A stretch of DNA of 64,000 nt from Hoeflea sp. IMCC20628 (GTDB taxonomy: Bacteria; Pseudomonadota; Alphaproteobacteria; Rhizobiales; Rhizobiaceae), in NCBI RefSeq assembly GCF_001011155.1, contig NZ_CP011479.1:1258501-1322500 (forward strand), written 5' to 3'. The notes beneath the pieces were generated by a model that did no database searches, had not been told where the DNA came from, and saw only the letters and a program-made list of their open reading frames with translations. Position numbers and translations under genes: made by a program. Numbering within the stretch: the stretch's first letter is position 1; each line of letters begins with the position of its first letter. This document shows positions 38,767 through 47,742 of this stretch, in pieces.

Positions 38767-39378
38767 TTACAGCCCGCCTTCGACCGTGGTCAGGCCGAGG
38801 ATCTTCCAGGCCTGCATGCCGCCGCGATAGTAAAAGATGCGATCGGCAGGATAGGTTTCGCGCAGCATGGCGCGGATGGCGGTGGGGGACTGGCCGCACC
38901 ACAGGCCGTTGCAGTAAAGCGCCACATTCCTGGCATTCGTGCAGTCCCAGGCACCGCTGCTACCCACGCAACCGAGTTCATCCAGACGGCCGGCGATTTC
39001 GGTGTAGGGAATGTTGAGCGCGCCCGGAATGGTTTCCTCGGCATGCCAGTCGACCGTGCGGGCGTCGACCACTGTTGCCGTCTCGTCAGCCAGCATGTCG
39101 AGCAGTTCCAGCTCACCAATGGCGACGACGCCCTCGGCGACCTGTGCCGGCTGGATGCAGAACGGCGGACAGGCGCGCGAGGTCTTGGCAAAATAGCCGC
39201 TGATTTCGTGCTCGGTGTCCTGAATGCGCTCGATGGTCACCGGGCCGTCAGGAGTCTGAACCTCGACACTGGCGATGTCGGGGCGGATATTGACCTCCTT
39301 CTTGTCGTCTGCGGCAAAGGCAGTATTTGAGCCAAGCAGCAGACATAAAGCTGAGATGAGAGCAATCATGCGGGGCAT
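38767..39378 (-). CDS. Secreted rhodanese-like protein
   Basis: A 203-residue protein with a signal peptide (MPRMIALISALCLLLGSNTAFA) and a rhodanese-like domain: TVVDARTVDWHAEETIPGALNIPY, and an active loop YCNGLWCGQSPTAIRAM with a cysteine at the catalytic spot. Further cysteines in RACPPFCIQPAQ and GCVGSSGAWDC may form disulfides in the periplasm. It may handle persulfide sulfur or act in periplasmic redox chemistry. It converges on the HD-GYP gene with 24 bases between stops. Confidence 0.84.
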   Translation of the reverse strand: MPRMIALISALCLLLGSNTAFAADDKKEVNIRPDIASVEVQTPDGPVTIERIQDTEHEISGYFAKTSRACPPFCIQPAQVAEGVVAIGELELLDMLADETATVVDARTVDWHAEETIPGALNIPYTEIAGRLDELGCVGSSGAWDCTNARNVALYCNGLWCGQSPTAIRAMLRETYPADRIFYYRGGMQAWKILGLTTVEGGL

Positions 39379-39636
39379 TGGTTTCTCCTCACTGGCCCGG
39401 TTGTCTCGCGAGCAAGCCTGCGCGGGGGCCGGGTAAAATATTCAGATACGCCTATGTAATGGTCTGACTTCCGTCGGGTCAATGCCGGGATTTGCGCATG
39501 CGGCAGCTCCGCGCGCAACGTCAGGCTCTTTGCGGCAGTGGTCTTGGCAGGGTGCAGCAAGCAAAGTACTGACTGTTCAAGACCAGTTGCCGGGCGACGG
39601 TGAATGGCTCAACCCGAAAATCGACAGGAGTGCAAA

Positions 39637-40326
39637 ATGGCGGATGACAGCCAGGTGGTGATGATCGGGGCAACCGGCGCCGTGGGTGGCGAGGTGGTCA
39701 AGGCGCTGATCGGCATGAACAGCGTTGCCGGCATCACCTTGCTCGGACGCAAGCGCTATGAGGGACCGGACGACGCCAGGATCAGCCAGCATGTGGTTGA
39801 TGTCTCCGACGCTGAGAGCTACCGGCATCTGTTGCCGGGTCACAGCCATGCGATCTGCACGCTTGGTGTCGGCCAGCCATCAAAGGCAGAGCGGGCGCAA
39901 TTTCTCAGGATCGACCGCGATCTGCCGCTGGCGTTCGGTGGCGCCTGCCGCGATGCCGGGGTCGGGCATTTCGAATTGCTGAGTTCGGTCGGCGCCGATT
40001 CCGCCTCGAAATCCTTCTATCTGCGCAGCAAGGGCGAACTGGAAGACGGGCTTTCCGCACTTGGTTTTGCGCGGCTGAGCCTGTTTCACCCGAGCATGAT
40101 CCTGACGCCCACCAACCGCTACGGGGTGAGCCAGGCGCTGACGCTGGCGGTCTGGCCCTGGCTCACACCGCTGCTTGCCGGGCCAATGCGCAAGCTGCGC
40201 GGCGTCAAAGTGGCGCGGCTGGGGCAGGCCATTGCGCTCAATCTCGACCGCACCGCGCTTGCGCGCACGGGAGCTGCCAGCGAGATGCTCGAATGGGATG
40301 ATTTCAACCGGATTGTTGAAGGTTAG
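39637..40326 (+). CDS. NAD(P)-binding oxidoreductase of the TIP30/HTATIP2 type
   Basis: A 229-residue atypical short-chain dehydrogenase. VVMIGATGAVGGEVVKALI is the Rossmann G-x-x-G-x-x-G motif, followed by LLGRKRYEG and a catalytic-like stretch YLRSKGELEDGLSALGF (Y-x3-K). The pattern matches proteins annotated as HTATIP2-like or NAD(P)H-binding; the substrate is unknown. CAGGAGTG precedes ATG 39637; an upstream in-frame ATG at 39604 lacks this. Confidence 0.78.
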   Translation: MADDSQVVMIGATGAVGGEVVKALIGMNSVAGITLLGRKRYEGPDDARISQHVVDVSDAESYRHLLPGHSHAICTLGVGQPSKAERAQFLRIDRDLPLAFGGACRDAGVGHFELLSSVGADSASKSFYLRSKGELEDGLSALGFARLSLFHPSMILTPTNRYGVSQALTLAVWPWLTPLLAGPMRKLRGVKVARLGQAIALNLDRTALARTGAASEMLEWDDFNRIVEG

Positions 40327-40431
40327 GCGACAGTCCTGGCTTGGTGACGGGGCAGGGCTGCTGTTGGGGTTTTGGCAAAGATTTCCCTCACCCACCAAGG
40401 AAGAGGCAGACTGCCAGCGCTTGCCGAGCCC

Positions 40432-40968
40432 CTAGCCAACAGGTCCCGGCTTGCCCGGCTTCAGTCTCTGCAGGAGCGGCCCGCGCCGGGTGACGGGATC
40501 GAAAACGCCGTAGCCGCCCTGCGCCGCCACACTGATGTGCCGGTACAGATCCATAAACTCCCTGCCATGCAGTTTTCCGTCGCTGTCATAGGTCGGAATG
40601 ATCAGGATGCGGTCGACAGGCTTGACCGCGTCGGCGTAGCCCATCTCCCAGCCGCACCAGCGACTGGCGGACGCATTTGCAGTGGCGAGGTAGACAAACC
40701 AGTCAAGCCGCTTGATCCGCTCCCTGGAGTTCTGGGCGGTCAGCGGATTGGGCGTTGGCTGCATCGACGAGCCTTCCCAGTCGATATAGACCATCCAGCC
40801 TTCCGATTGCAGGAAGCCCTGGAGTCCCTTGGCCAGATTGGCATCCTTGCGGCTGTGGCACAGGAACGCCGTCTGCTTTCCGCCGCGCAACGCATCGTTG
40901 ACAATTTTCCCCGATTTTTCGAAATCCGCACTTGCCGTGAAAGCACGGATCAATGTTTCCTGGATCAT
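40432..40968 (-). CDS. TIR-domain protein with conserved NADase-type glutamate
   Basis: A 178-residue protein. The TIR domain begins at about residue 32 with TAFLCHSRKDANLAKGLQGF and EGWMVYIDWEG, the strand and helix pattern of bacterial TIR domains. SRWCGWEMGYADA near residue 102 places a glutamate (about 108) after W-C-x-x, the position of the catalytic Glu in TIR NADases. The C-terminus ends in a basic proline/glycine-rich tail. Stand-alone TIR proteins of this type often act in NAD-depleting anti-phage defence, as in Thoeris, but no partner gene is adjacent. ATG 40968 is chosen by similarity. Confidence 0.72.
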   Translation of the reverse strand: MIQETLIRAFTASADFEKSGKIVNDALRGGKQTAFLCHSRKDANLAKGLQGFLQSEGWMVYIDWEGSSMQPTPNPLTAQNSRERIKRLDWFVYLATANASASRWCGWEMGYADAVKPVDRILIIPTYDSDGKLHGREFMDLYRHISVAAQGGYGVFDPVTRRGPLLQRLKPGKPGPVG

Positions 40969-41513
40969 CGCCGGTTTTCCTCGGGGCCGGTTCGAGGGGG
41001 CCGACTTGCAATCTGGTCCTGGCTTTGTCTCATCACGAAGCTTCCTGCGCGTTGGTCCGGTGGTCAGGCGGGAAAGCTGCTGCGGGGTGCGGTCCACCGC
41101 GGTCCTTGTCCTGACTGTTGCCTTTGGACTGCATTTTTGCACGGCAGGTTTACGGGGACGTTAAGGCGGGGTTTTGGTGGGTTATCCGTTAATCTCTGTT
41201 TGGAGGGTTGGACATCGCAACCGCTGCGGTCAACGCGCGATTCTTGACCAACTGCGTTGAGCCAATCTCCCTCTTGCGGGGGAGATGTCGGCATCGCCGA
41301 CAGAGGGGGACGTGTTTCGGCCTGGTTTGATGGGGCGGTGTGTGGCGCGGTTTGCCCCCCTCTGTCACTTCGTGACATCTCCTCTGCAAGGGGGAGATTG
41401 GGGGCATGTACCACTTCGGATTCCAAAAAGCAGATACTATTAAAAGCTTGTTATTTTCCAAAGCTTTGTCAAAGATGCAACATGACAAGATGTGGCGTTT
41501 TGGATAAATTCTT
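40969..41513. other. 545-bp intergenic region with a MITE-like palindrome
   Basis: The stretch between the divergent TIR and HNH genes contains no credible gene. The palindromic element at 41262-41404 fills part of it, and the first 290 bases contain only short open frames. Promoters for both genes must lie here. Confidence 0.5.
41262..41404. repeat. MITE-like palindromic repeat
   Basis: The left arm (about 41262-41310, starting CCAATCTCCCTCTTGCGGGG) and the right arm (about 41355-41404, ending GCAAGGGGGAGATTGGGG) are inverted repeats of nearly 50 bases with roughly 85 percent complementarity. Each arm carries its own small palindrome, GTCGGC-ATC-GCCGAC on the left and GTCAC-TTC-GTGAC on the right. 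Elements of this form are frequent in rhizobial genomes. No transposase is encoded. Confidence 0.78.
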
Positions 41514-42398
41514 ATGGCGGCGGCAGTTTTCTATCACAAGGCGGACAGTGCCTATGACGACCTGCCGTCTCTCTATTATCATTTTCCCAAGCAATATCTT
41601 TCGCGTGTAGAGCAAGTCATTGGACAGTCGATTGTCTATTACGGTCCCTTGGGCAGCCAAAAGGGGCGGTTCTATTGGGCGACGGCAATTGTCACGGGTG
41701 TCCGCCAAGATCCCTTGAGACCTGACCATTTCTATGCAGATCTAGACAAGTACATCGATTTTGATCGATTGGTTGGCTACCAGGAAAATGGCGGCTTTGA
41801 GCGCAAATTGATCCTCGCGGATGGCAAGGTAAGCGGAGGACGCGCTGTTCAAGCGGTTCGTGTGATCAGTGATGAAGAATATGATTCTATCCTGAATGCG
41901 GGAATGAGTGAGCAGAGCCCTTGGCCAGAACGCTATGATCTGCCCGTTGGCATTGACGATGGATTTGACGACCAGCCGCAAGTCCCCTTGGAACGTCCGT
42001 TCATTGAACAACTGGTTAATCGTCGTTTCCGCGATGTCAAATTTCGCCAGCATGTTCGCATTGCCTATGATCGCCGCTGCGCCTTCACTGGATTGCGGTT
42101 GATCAATGGCAAAGGCCGCCCGGAAGTGGAAGCGGCGCATATTATGCCGGTTGAAAAGAACGGGCCCGACTCAGTGCAAAATGGAATTGCGCTTTCAGGG
42201 ACAGTGCACTGGATGTTTGATCGCGGACTGCTGTCGATGGAGGATGATTTCACCATTTTGAAATCCCGTCAGCTTAACCATGATGTTTCGCATCTGCTAA
42301 GGCCGGATATGAAAGCGATTGTGCCTGACAATCCTCGATTGCGGCCGCATCCCTATTATCTCGATTGGCATCGAACCAATTGTTTCAAGGCCGCCTGA
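41514..42398 (+). CDS. HNH endonuclease
   Basis: A 294-residue protein. The C-terminal HNH domain reads CAFTGLRLINGKGRPEVEAAHIMPVEKNGPDSVQNGIALSGTVHWMFDRG in the sequence; the key residues are the His in AAHIMP, the Asn in VQNGIAL and the His in TVHWMFD. The N-terminal 170 residues (beginning MAAAVFYHKADSAYDDL) look like a DNA- or modification-recognising region of a restriction-type enzyme. No methyltransferase is adjacent, so it could be modification-dependent. GC is lower than in the flanking genes, suggesting transfer. Confidence 0.82.
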   Translation: MAAAVFYHKADSAYDDLPSLYYHFPKQYLSRVEQVIGQSIVYYGPLGSQKGRFYWATAIVTGVRQDPLRPDHFYADLDKYIDFDRLVGYQENGGFERKLILADGKVSGGRAVQAVRVISDEEYDSILNAGMSEQSPWPERYDLPVGIDDGFDDQPQVPLERPFIEQLVNRRFRDVKFRQHVRIAYDRRCAFTGLRLINGKGRPEVEAAHIMPVEKNGPDSVQNGIALSGTVHWMFDRGLLSMEDDFTILKSRQLNHDVSHLLRPDMKAIVPDNPRLRPHPYYLDWHRTNCFKAA

Positions 42399-42501
42399 CT
42401 GCACACCCCGCAAACAATCCCGTCTTCCGACGCTCCGCACCATTGACTCAACGCCTCCTCGGGCTTTCCTATGCGGATGATTTCGGGGCAGGGCGTAGCG
42501 C

Positions 42502-43752
42502 ATGAAATATTCCGCATATTCGATTTTCAAGCAGGCGCTTTCGGGCAACAAAAACTGGCAGCCGGCGTGGCGGGAGCCGGAGCCGAAAAGCCATTATGAT
42601 GTGATTATTGTCGGCGGCGGCGGGCATGGGTTGGCGACGGCGCATTATCTGGCGAAAAATCACGGCATCACCAATGTGGCGGTGGTCGAGAAGGGTTATC
42701 TCGGGTCGGGCAATGTCGGGCGCAACACCACCATTGTGCGGGCCAATTATCTGCTTGAGGGCAATGAGCCGTTTTTCGCACATTCGCTCAAGCTGTGGGA
42801 GGGGCTCGAGCAGGAGCTGAATTTCAACGCGATGATGTCGCAGCGCGGGGTGATCAATCTCTATCACTCCGACGGCCAGCGCGACGCCTATGCGCGGCGC
42901 GGCAATGCGATGCGGCTGGCAGGCGAGGATGCGGAGCTTTTGGGGCGCGAAGAGGTGCGCGAGATGGTGCCGTATCTGGATTTCGACAATGCGCGGTTCC
43001 CGATCCACGGCGGGTTGTTGCAGCAGCGCGGTGGCACGGCGCGGCATGACGGCGTGGCCTGGGGTTACGCGCGCGCCGCCGACAGCCGCGGCGTGGATCT
43101 GATCCAGAATTGTGAGGTGACCGGCATTCGCCGCGAGGGCGGACGGGTGGTTGGCGTAGAAACCTCGCGCGGTTTTATCGGCTGCAACAAGCTGGGATTG
43201 GCTGCGGCGGGCAATTCGGGCCGGGTAGCGGAAATGGCCGGGATGCGGCTGCCGATCGAGAGCCAGGTTCTGCAGGCGTTCGTGTCTGAAGGTATCAAGC
43301 CATTCATCGACCAGGTGGTGACCTTTGGCGCGGCGCTGTTTTACATGTCGCAGTCGGACAAGGGCGGGCTGGTGTTTGGCGGCAGTCTGGATCTGTACAA
43401 TTCCTACGCTCAGCGCGGCAATCTGGCGACGGTGGAAAGCGTGATGGAGGCGGCCTGCGCCATGGTGCCCGCCGTGAGCCGCGTGAAAGTGCTGCGTGCC
43501 TGGGGCGGGGTGATGGATATGTCGATGGATGGCTCGCCGATCATCGACAAGACGCCGGTCGACGACCTCTATCTCAATTGCGGCTGGTGCTATGGCGGCT
43601 TCAAGGCAACGCCGGCCTCGGGCTGGTGCTTTGCCCATCTGCTGGCAACCGGCGAGACGCATGAGCTAGCCAAAGCGTTCCGACTCGACCGGTTTTCGCG
43701 CGGTTACCAGATTGATGAAACCGGGCACGGCGCCCAGGCAAACCTGCACTAG
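42502..43752 (+). CDS. soxB: Sarcosine oxidase subunit beta
   Basis: A 416-residue flavoprotein subunit of the heterotetrameric oxidase that demethylates sarcosine. VIIVGGGGHGLATAHYLAK (about 35-52) is the FAD dinucleotide motif, and NVGRNTTIVRANYL, TARHDGVAWGYARAADS and CYGGFKATPASGW are SoxB signatures. The start MKYSAYSIFKQAL matches the family. It is the first gene of soxB-soxD-soxA. Confidence 0.95.
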   Translation: MKYSAYSIFKQALSGNKNWQPAWREPEPKSHYDVIIVGGGGHGLATAHYLAKNHGITNVAVVEKGYLGSGNVGRNTTIVRANYLLEGNEPFFAHSLKLWEGLEQELNFNAMMSQRGVINLYHSDGQRDAYARRGNAMRLAGEDAELLGREEVREMVPYLDFDNARFPIHGGLLQQRGGTARHDGVAWGYARAADSRGVDLIQNCEVTGIRREGGRVVGVETSRGFIGCNKLGLAAAGNSGRVAEMAGMRLPIESQVLQAFVSEGIKPFIDQVVTFGAALFYMSQSDKGGLVFGGSLDLYNSYAQRGNLATVESVMEAACAMVPAVSRVKVLRAWGGVMDMSMDGSPIIDKTPVDDLYLNCGWCYGGFKATPASGWCFAHLLATGETHELAKAFRLDRFSRGYQIDETGHGAQANLH

Positions 43753-43764
43753 GGGGCGGAACCA

Positions 43765-44070
43765 ATGGCCAGTCTGATCACCTGTCCCCATTGCGGGGTT
43801 CGTCCGAAAGAGGAATTCACCATTCGCGGTGACGCCAAGCCGATGCGGCCCGCGCCAGAGGCGAAGTTTGCCGCCTGGGATGAGTTCGTGCATTTGCGCG
43901 ACAATGTGCGCGGCGTGATGGCCGAGCACTGGCAGCATTCGGGTGGTTGCCGGCGCTGGCTGGTGGTGGAGCGGGATACGTTTACCCATGATGTGCATGG
44001 GGTGACGGATGCAGCGGAATTTACCCGGGCGCGTGTGGCGAACGCCACCAAGGGGAGGGCGAAATCATGA
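43765..44070 (+). CDS. soxD: Sarcosine oxidase subunit delta
   Basis: A 101-residue zinc-binding subunit. ITCPHCGVRPKEEFT at the N-terminus and HSGGCRRWL supply the Cys/His ligands; NVRGVMAEHW and TFTHDVHGV are family blocks. It is 12 bases after soxB and overlaps soxA by ATGA. Confidence 0.95.
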   Translation: MASLITCPHCGVRPKEEFTIRGDAKPMRPAPEAKFAAWDEFVHLRDNVRGVMAEHWQHSGGCRRWLVVERDTFTHDVHGVTDAAEFTRARVANATKGRAKS

Positions 44071-47000
44071 GCTTTTCCCGGTTTGACAATGGCGGGCTGA
44101 TCGACCGCTCCGAACGCATCGGATTCAGCTTCGATGGAAAACAGCTTGAGGGCTTTGCCGGCGATACGCTGGCCTCGGGACTGCTCGCCAACGGCATCAG
44201 CCTGATGGGGCGGTCGTTCAAATATCACCGGCCGCGCGGGTTGTTGAGCGGCGGGGCGTCGGAACCCAATGCGCTGGTGACGCTGGGCGATGGCGCGACG
44301 CGGGAGCCGAATCTGCGCGCTTCGATGGTGACGTTGCGTGACGGGCTGGTGGCGGAAAGCCAGAACCGCTGGCCGTCGCTGGGCTTTGACGTCGGCGCAG
44401 TCAACCAGACTCTGTCGCCGTTTCTCGGCGCCGGCTTTTACTACAAGACCTTCATGTGGCCGGCCGCACTTTGGGAAAAGCTCTATGAGCCGCTGATCCG
44501 CAGGGCGGCGGGATTGGGCCGCGCCAGTCATGCGCCGGACGCGCAAGAGTACGAGAAGCGCTGGGCGCATTGCGACCTGCTGGTGATTGGTTCCGGGCCC
44601 ACCGGGCTGATGGCGGCGCTGGCGGCGGCGCGATCAGGGGCGCGGGTGGTGCTGTGTGACGAGAATGCGGGCTTTGGCGGGCGGCTGCTCAAGGACCGGG
44701 TCGAAATCGGCGATGCCGACGGGCCGGGTTTTGTCGCGGGCGTGATCGCGGAACTGGCAGGCAATGCGAATGTGCGGCTGCTGAGCAACACCACGGTGTT
44801 CGGCGCCTATGACAGCGGCGTCTATGGCGCAGTCGAGCGGCGCGATGGCGTAGGTTCAGGACCGGCACAGCGGGTCTGGCGGATCGTGGCCAAGCGCGCC
44901 GTGCTGGCTGCTGGCGCCGAAGAGCGGCCGCTGGTGTTTGGCGGCAATGACCGCCCCGGCGTGATGACGGCCTCGAGCTTGCGCGGGCTGGTCAATGGCC
45001 AGGCAATCCGGCCGGGCGATCATGTGGCGGTGTTTGCCACCGGCGGGTCCGGCCACGAGACAGCGCGGGATCTTTTGGCGCGCGGCCTTGAGGTAACGCT
45101 TGTTGATGTGCGGGCGGATGTTCCCGCTGCCGAGCTTGCAGCGTCGCAAGGTGCGCGGTTGCTCAACGGTCACGTGGTGGCGGATGCGCTGGGCGGCAAG
45201 GTTGTTTCGGGCGTTGAGGTGATCGACCGGACGTCGGGCAAGCGGCAGAAAATCAAGGCAAATGCACTGGCGATGTCGGGCGGCTGGAACCCGGTGGTGG
45301 GGCTCGCGTGTCATCGCGGCGACAAGCCGGTGTGGGACGAGGGTACAGGCATGTTCCTGCCGCCAGCTGAACGGGACGGTTTGAGCGCTGCGGGCAGTGC
45401 GGCGGGGGGTCTCGATCTGGCCGGATGCCTCAAGAGTGGCGCCGAAGCCGGGGCGCGGGCTGCATCCGATCTGGGCTTCAAGCCACGCAAGGCAGATGTG
45501 CCGGCGGTGCGAGAAGCCTGTGGCGGGTCAACCGGTTTCACGACGCTGTGGCATGTGGCGGAAGCCAAAGGCAAAGCCTTTGTCGATTTCCAGAACGATG
45601 TCACCGTGTCCGACCTGGGGCTGGCAGTGCGTGAGGGTTATGGTCATGTCGAGCTCGCCAAGCGCTACACCACCACCGGCATGGCCACCGACCAGGGCAA
45701 GCTGTCGAACGTCAACGCCATCGGCATTCTGGCGGAAAGCCGGGGGCTGACGCCGGATCAGGTCGGGACGACGACATTCCGACCGTTTTATACACCTGTG
45801 AGCATCGGGGCATTAGCGGGCGAGCTCAGAGGCGCACACTATCGCCCGGTGCGGCGCTCTCCGCTGCACGGCTGGGCCGAGAAACAGGGTGCTGTGTTTA
45901 TCGAGGCCGGTGCCTGGATGCGGGCGTCGCATTTTCCGCGTGACGGCGAGGCGGGATGGAAACAGGCCTGCGACCGCGAGACATTGGCCGTGCGTGCGAG
46001 TGTGGGTATTTCCGATGCCTCGACACTGGGCAAGATCGATCTGTCGGGCAAGGATGCTGCGAAGTTCCTCGACCTGATCTACACCGGCAAGATGTCGACG
46101 CTGGCGATCGGCAAGGCGCGTTACGGCCTGATGCTGCGCGAAGACGGGTTGTTGATGGATGACGGCACGGTGAGCCGCTTGGGCGAGAGCCATTATCTCA
46201 TCACCACCACGACGGCAGCGGCCGGCGAAGTCATGGCGCATCTGGAGTTCTGTGCCCAGGCGCTGTGGCCGGAACTCGATGTGCGGCTGACTTCGGTCAC
46301 CGACCAATGGGCGCAGATCACCGTTGCCGGGCCGCTCTCACGCTATGTGCTGGCGCGGATCGTCGATGCGGACCTCAGCGAAGAGGCGATGCCGTTTCTG
46401 GCGGTGCGCGAAGTGAAGCTGCATTCGGGGCTGGCCGCGCGGCTGTTCCGGATTTCGTTTTCGGGCGAACTGGCGTTCGAGCTGGCGGTGCCGGCGCGCC
46501 AGGGTGAGGCAGTGGCTGATGCGATTGTCGAAGCAGGCAAACCGTTCGGGATTACACCTTACGGGCTGGAGGCGCTGAATGTTCTCAGGATCGAGAAGGG
46601 CTTTATCACCCACGCCGAAATCGATGGCCGCACCACGCCGGGCGATCTTGGGCTCGCTAAGATGGTCAGCACCAAGAAGGATGATTTCATCGGCCGGGTG
46701 ATGCTTTCGCGCGAGGGATTGCAGCGCGACGACCGCGAACAACTGGTGGGGCTGAGGCCGGTCCATCCTGCGCATCGGGTGCTGGCCGGCGGACATGTAC
46801 TTGAGCCCGATACGGCGCCGACGATGGCCAATGACCAGGGACATGTGACCTCGGCCTGCTGGTCGCCGCATCTGAACTCGACCATCGCGCTGGCGATGCT
46901 CACGCGCGGCCGCGAGCGGCATGGTGAGACACTGGTGGTGTGGGACGGGCTGCGCGGCATCGAGACAGACGTGAGCGTCTGCGCGGCGGTGTTTGTCGAT

Positions 47001-47567
47001 GCGGCAGAAGGTGATGTGGTGCGTCCGGGGCGTGCGGATCAATCGGTGCTTGCCGCGCAAGCTGTTCCGCTGGACCTGCTTGATGGCTTGTCGGCCAGCG
47101 CCTCGGACAGGGTTTGGCTTACGCAATTGCCCGATGCGCCGGTCTGTCTGGTCGCCGGGCCTGCAGGCAAGGATGCTGCGGTGCGCCGCGTAGCCAAGAA
47201 GGGTGATGGCCTGCTTCGTCCGGTCCAGCCTGGTCAGGCGCTGGCTGTCGGCAATGATGGCGAGAGTTTTGCGGATCTGGCGGTGCGTCTGGTTGCACCT
47301 GCCGGGCTGAGCCTGTGCGACCTGTCGGATGCCCGGGTGCGGTTCTCGATTTCGGGGCCAGAGGCGAGCGAGATCATCGCCACCCAGTCGGGCCTTGATA
47401 CCAATGCCCCCGCGTTCAAGACCGGGGCCAGCGCGCCAACCCTGTTTGGTCATGTGCCGGTGCAGCTCACGCGCACCGCGGCCGACAGTTTCGAGATCAT
47501 GGCGTTTTCGACTTATGCGCGGGATCTGGCGGAAAGCCTCACGCGGGCGATTGTTTTGGCGGACTGA
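44067..47567 (+). CDS. soxA: Sarcosine oxidase alpha subunit fused to gamma subunit
   Basis: A 1166-residue protein. It starts with the SoxA 2Fe-2S/FAD-type half (GDTLASGLLANG, RSFKYHRPRGLLSGG, VIGSGPTGLMAALAAARSGA) and continues into a GcvT-like tetrahydrofolate-binding half (TPVSIGALAGELRGAHYRPVR, AEKQGAVFIEAGAWMRASHFP, ERHGETLVVWDGLRG), which normally ends near residue 1000. About 165 further residues follow in the same frame. Their last part, LCDLSDARVRFSISGPEASE and then VPVQLTRTAADSFEIMAFSTYA, matches SoxG. A separate soxG does not follow. The enzyme makes glycine, H2O2 and 5,10-methylene-THF from sarcosine. Confidence 0.9.
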   Translation: MSFSRFDNGGLIDRSERIGFSFDGKQLEGFAGDTLASGLLANGISLMGRSFKYHRPRGLLSGGASEPNALVTLGDGATREPNLRASMVTLRDGLVAESQNRWPSLGFDVGAVNQTLSPFLGAGFYYKTFMWPAALWEKLYEPLIRRAAGLGRASHAPDAQEYEKRWAHCDLLVIGSGPTGLMAALAAARSGARVVLCDENAGFGGRLLKDRVEIGDADGPGFVAGVIAELAGNANVRLLSNTTVFGAYDSGVYGAVERRDGVGSGPAQRVWRIVAKRAVLAAGAEERPLVFGGNDRPGVMTASSLRGLVNGQAIRPGDHVAVFATGGSGHETARDLLARGLEVTLVDVRADVPAAELAASQGARLLNGHVVADALGGKVVSGVEVIDRTSGKRQKIKANALAMSGGWNPVVGLACHRGDKPVWDEGTGMFLPPAERDGLSAAGSAAGGLDLAGCLKSGAEAGARAASDLGFKPRKADVPAVREACGGSTGFTTLWHVAEAKGKAFVDFQNDVTVSDLGLAVREGYGHVELAKRYTTTGMATDQGKLSNVNAIGILAESRGLTPDQVGTTTFRPFYTPVSIGALAGELRGAHYRPVRRSPLHGWAEKQGAVFIEAGAWMRASHFPRDGEAGWKQACDRETLAVRASVGISDASTLGKIDLSGKDAAKFLDLIYTGKMSTLAIGKARYGLMLREDGLLMDDGTVSRLGESHYLITTTTAAAGEVMAHLEFCAQALWPELDVRLTSVTDQWAQITVAGPLSRYVLARIVDADLSEEAMPFLAVREVKLHSGLAARLFRISFSGELAFELAVPARQGEAVADAIVEAGKPFGITPYGLEALNVLRIEKGFITHAEIDGRTTPGDLGLAKMVSTKKDDFIGRVMLSREGLQRDDREQLVGLRPVHPAHRVLAGGHVLEPDTAPTMANDQGHVTSACWSPHLNSTIALAMLTRGRERHGETLVVWDGLRGIETDVSVCAAVFVDAAEGDVVRPGRADQSVLAAQAVPLDLLDGLSASASDRVWLTQLPDAPVCLVAGPAGKDAAVRRVAKKGDGLLRPVQPGQALAVGNDGESFADLAVRLVAPAGLSLCDLSDARVRFSISGPEASEIIATQSGLDTNAPAFKTGASAPTLFGHVPVQLTRTAADSFEIMAFSTYARDLAESLTRAIVLAD

Positions 47568-47742
47568 CCTGCGTCTTCTTTGCGCATGTTCGCAACTGGC
47601 TCCGCACACCCGTCAGCTTTTTCGGAACTCGTGACCGGTCATGTTCGGCGCTATTAAAATCAGTTCGGGTTGGTTTGTCGTCTGTATCCAGCGTTCGCAG
47701 GCAAGGCGCCACATCTGAATGGGCGTCGATCCGGCAATGATC

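Noticed and set aside
42469-43662. Long minus-strand open frame opposite soxB
   Set aside because: The plus strand carries the SoxB FAD motif; the reverse product is Arg/His-rich with no domain.
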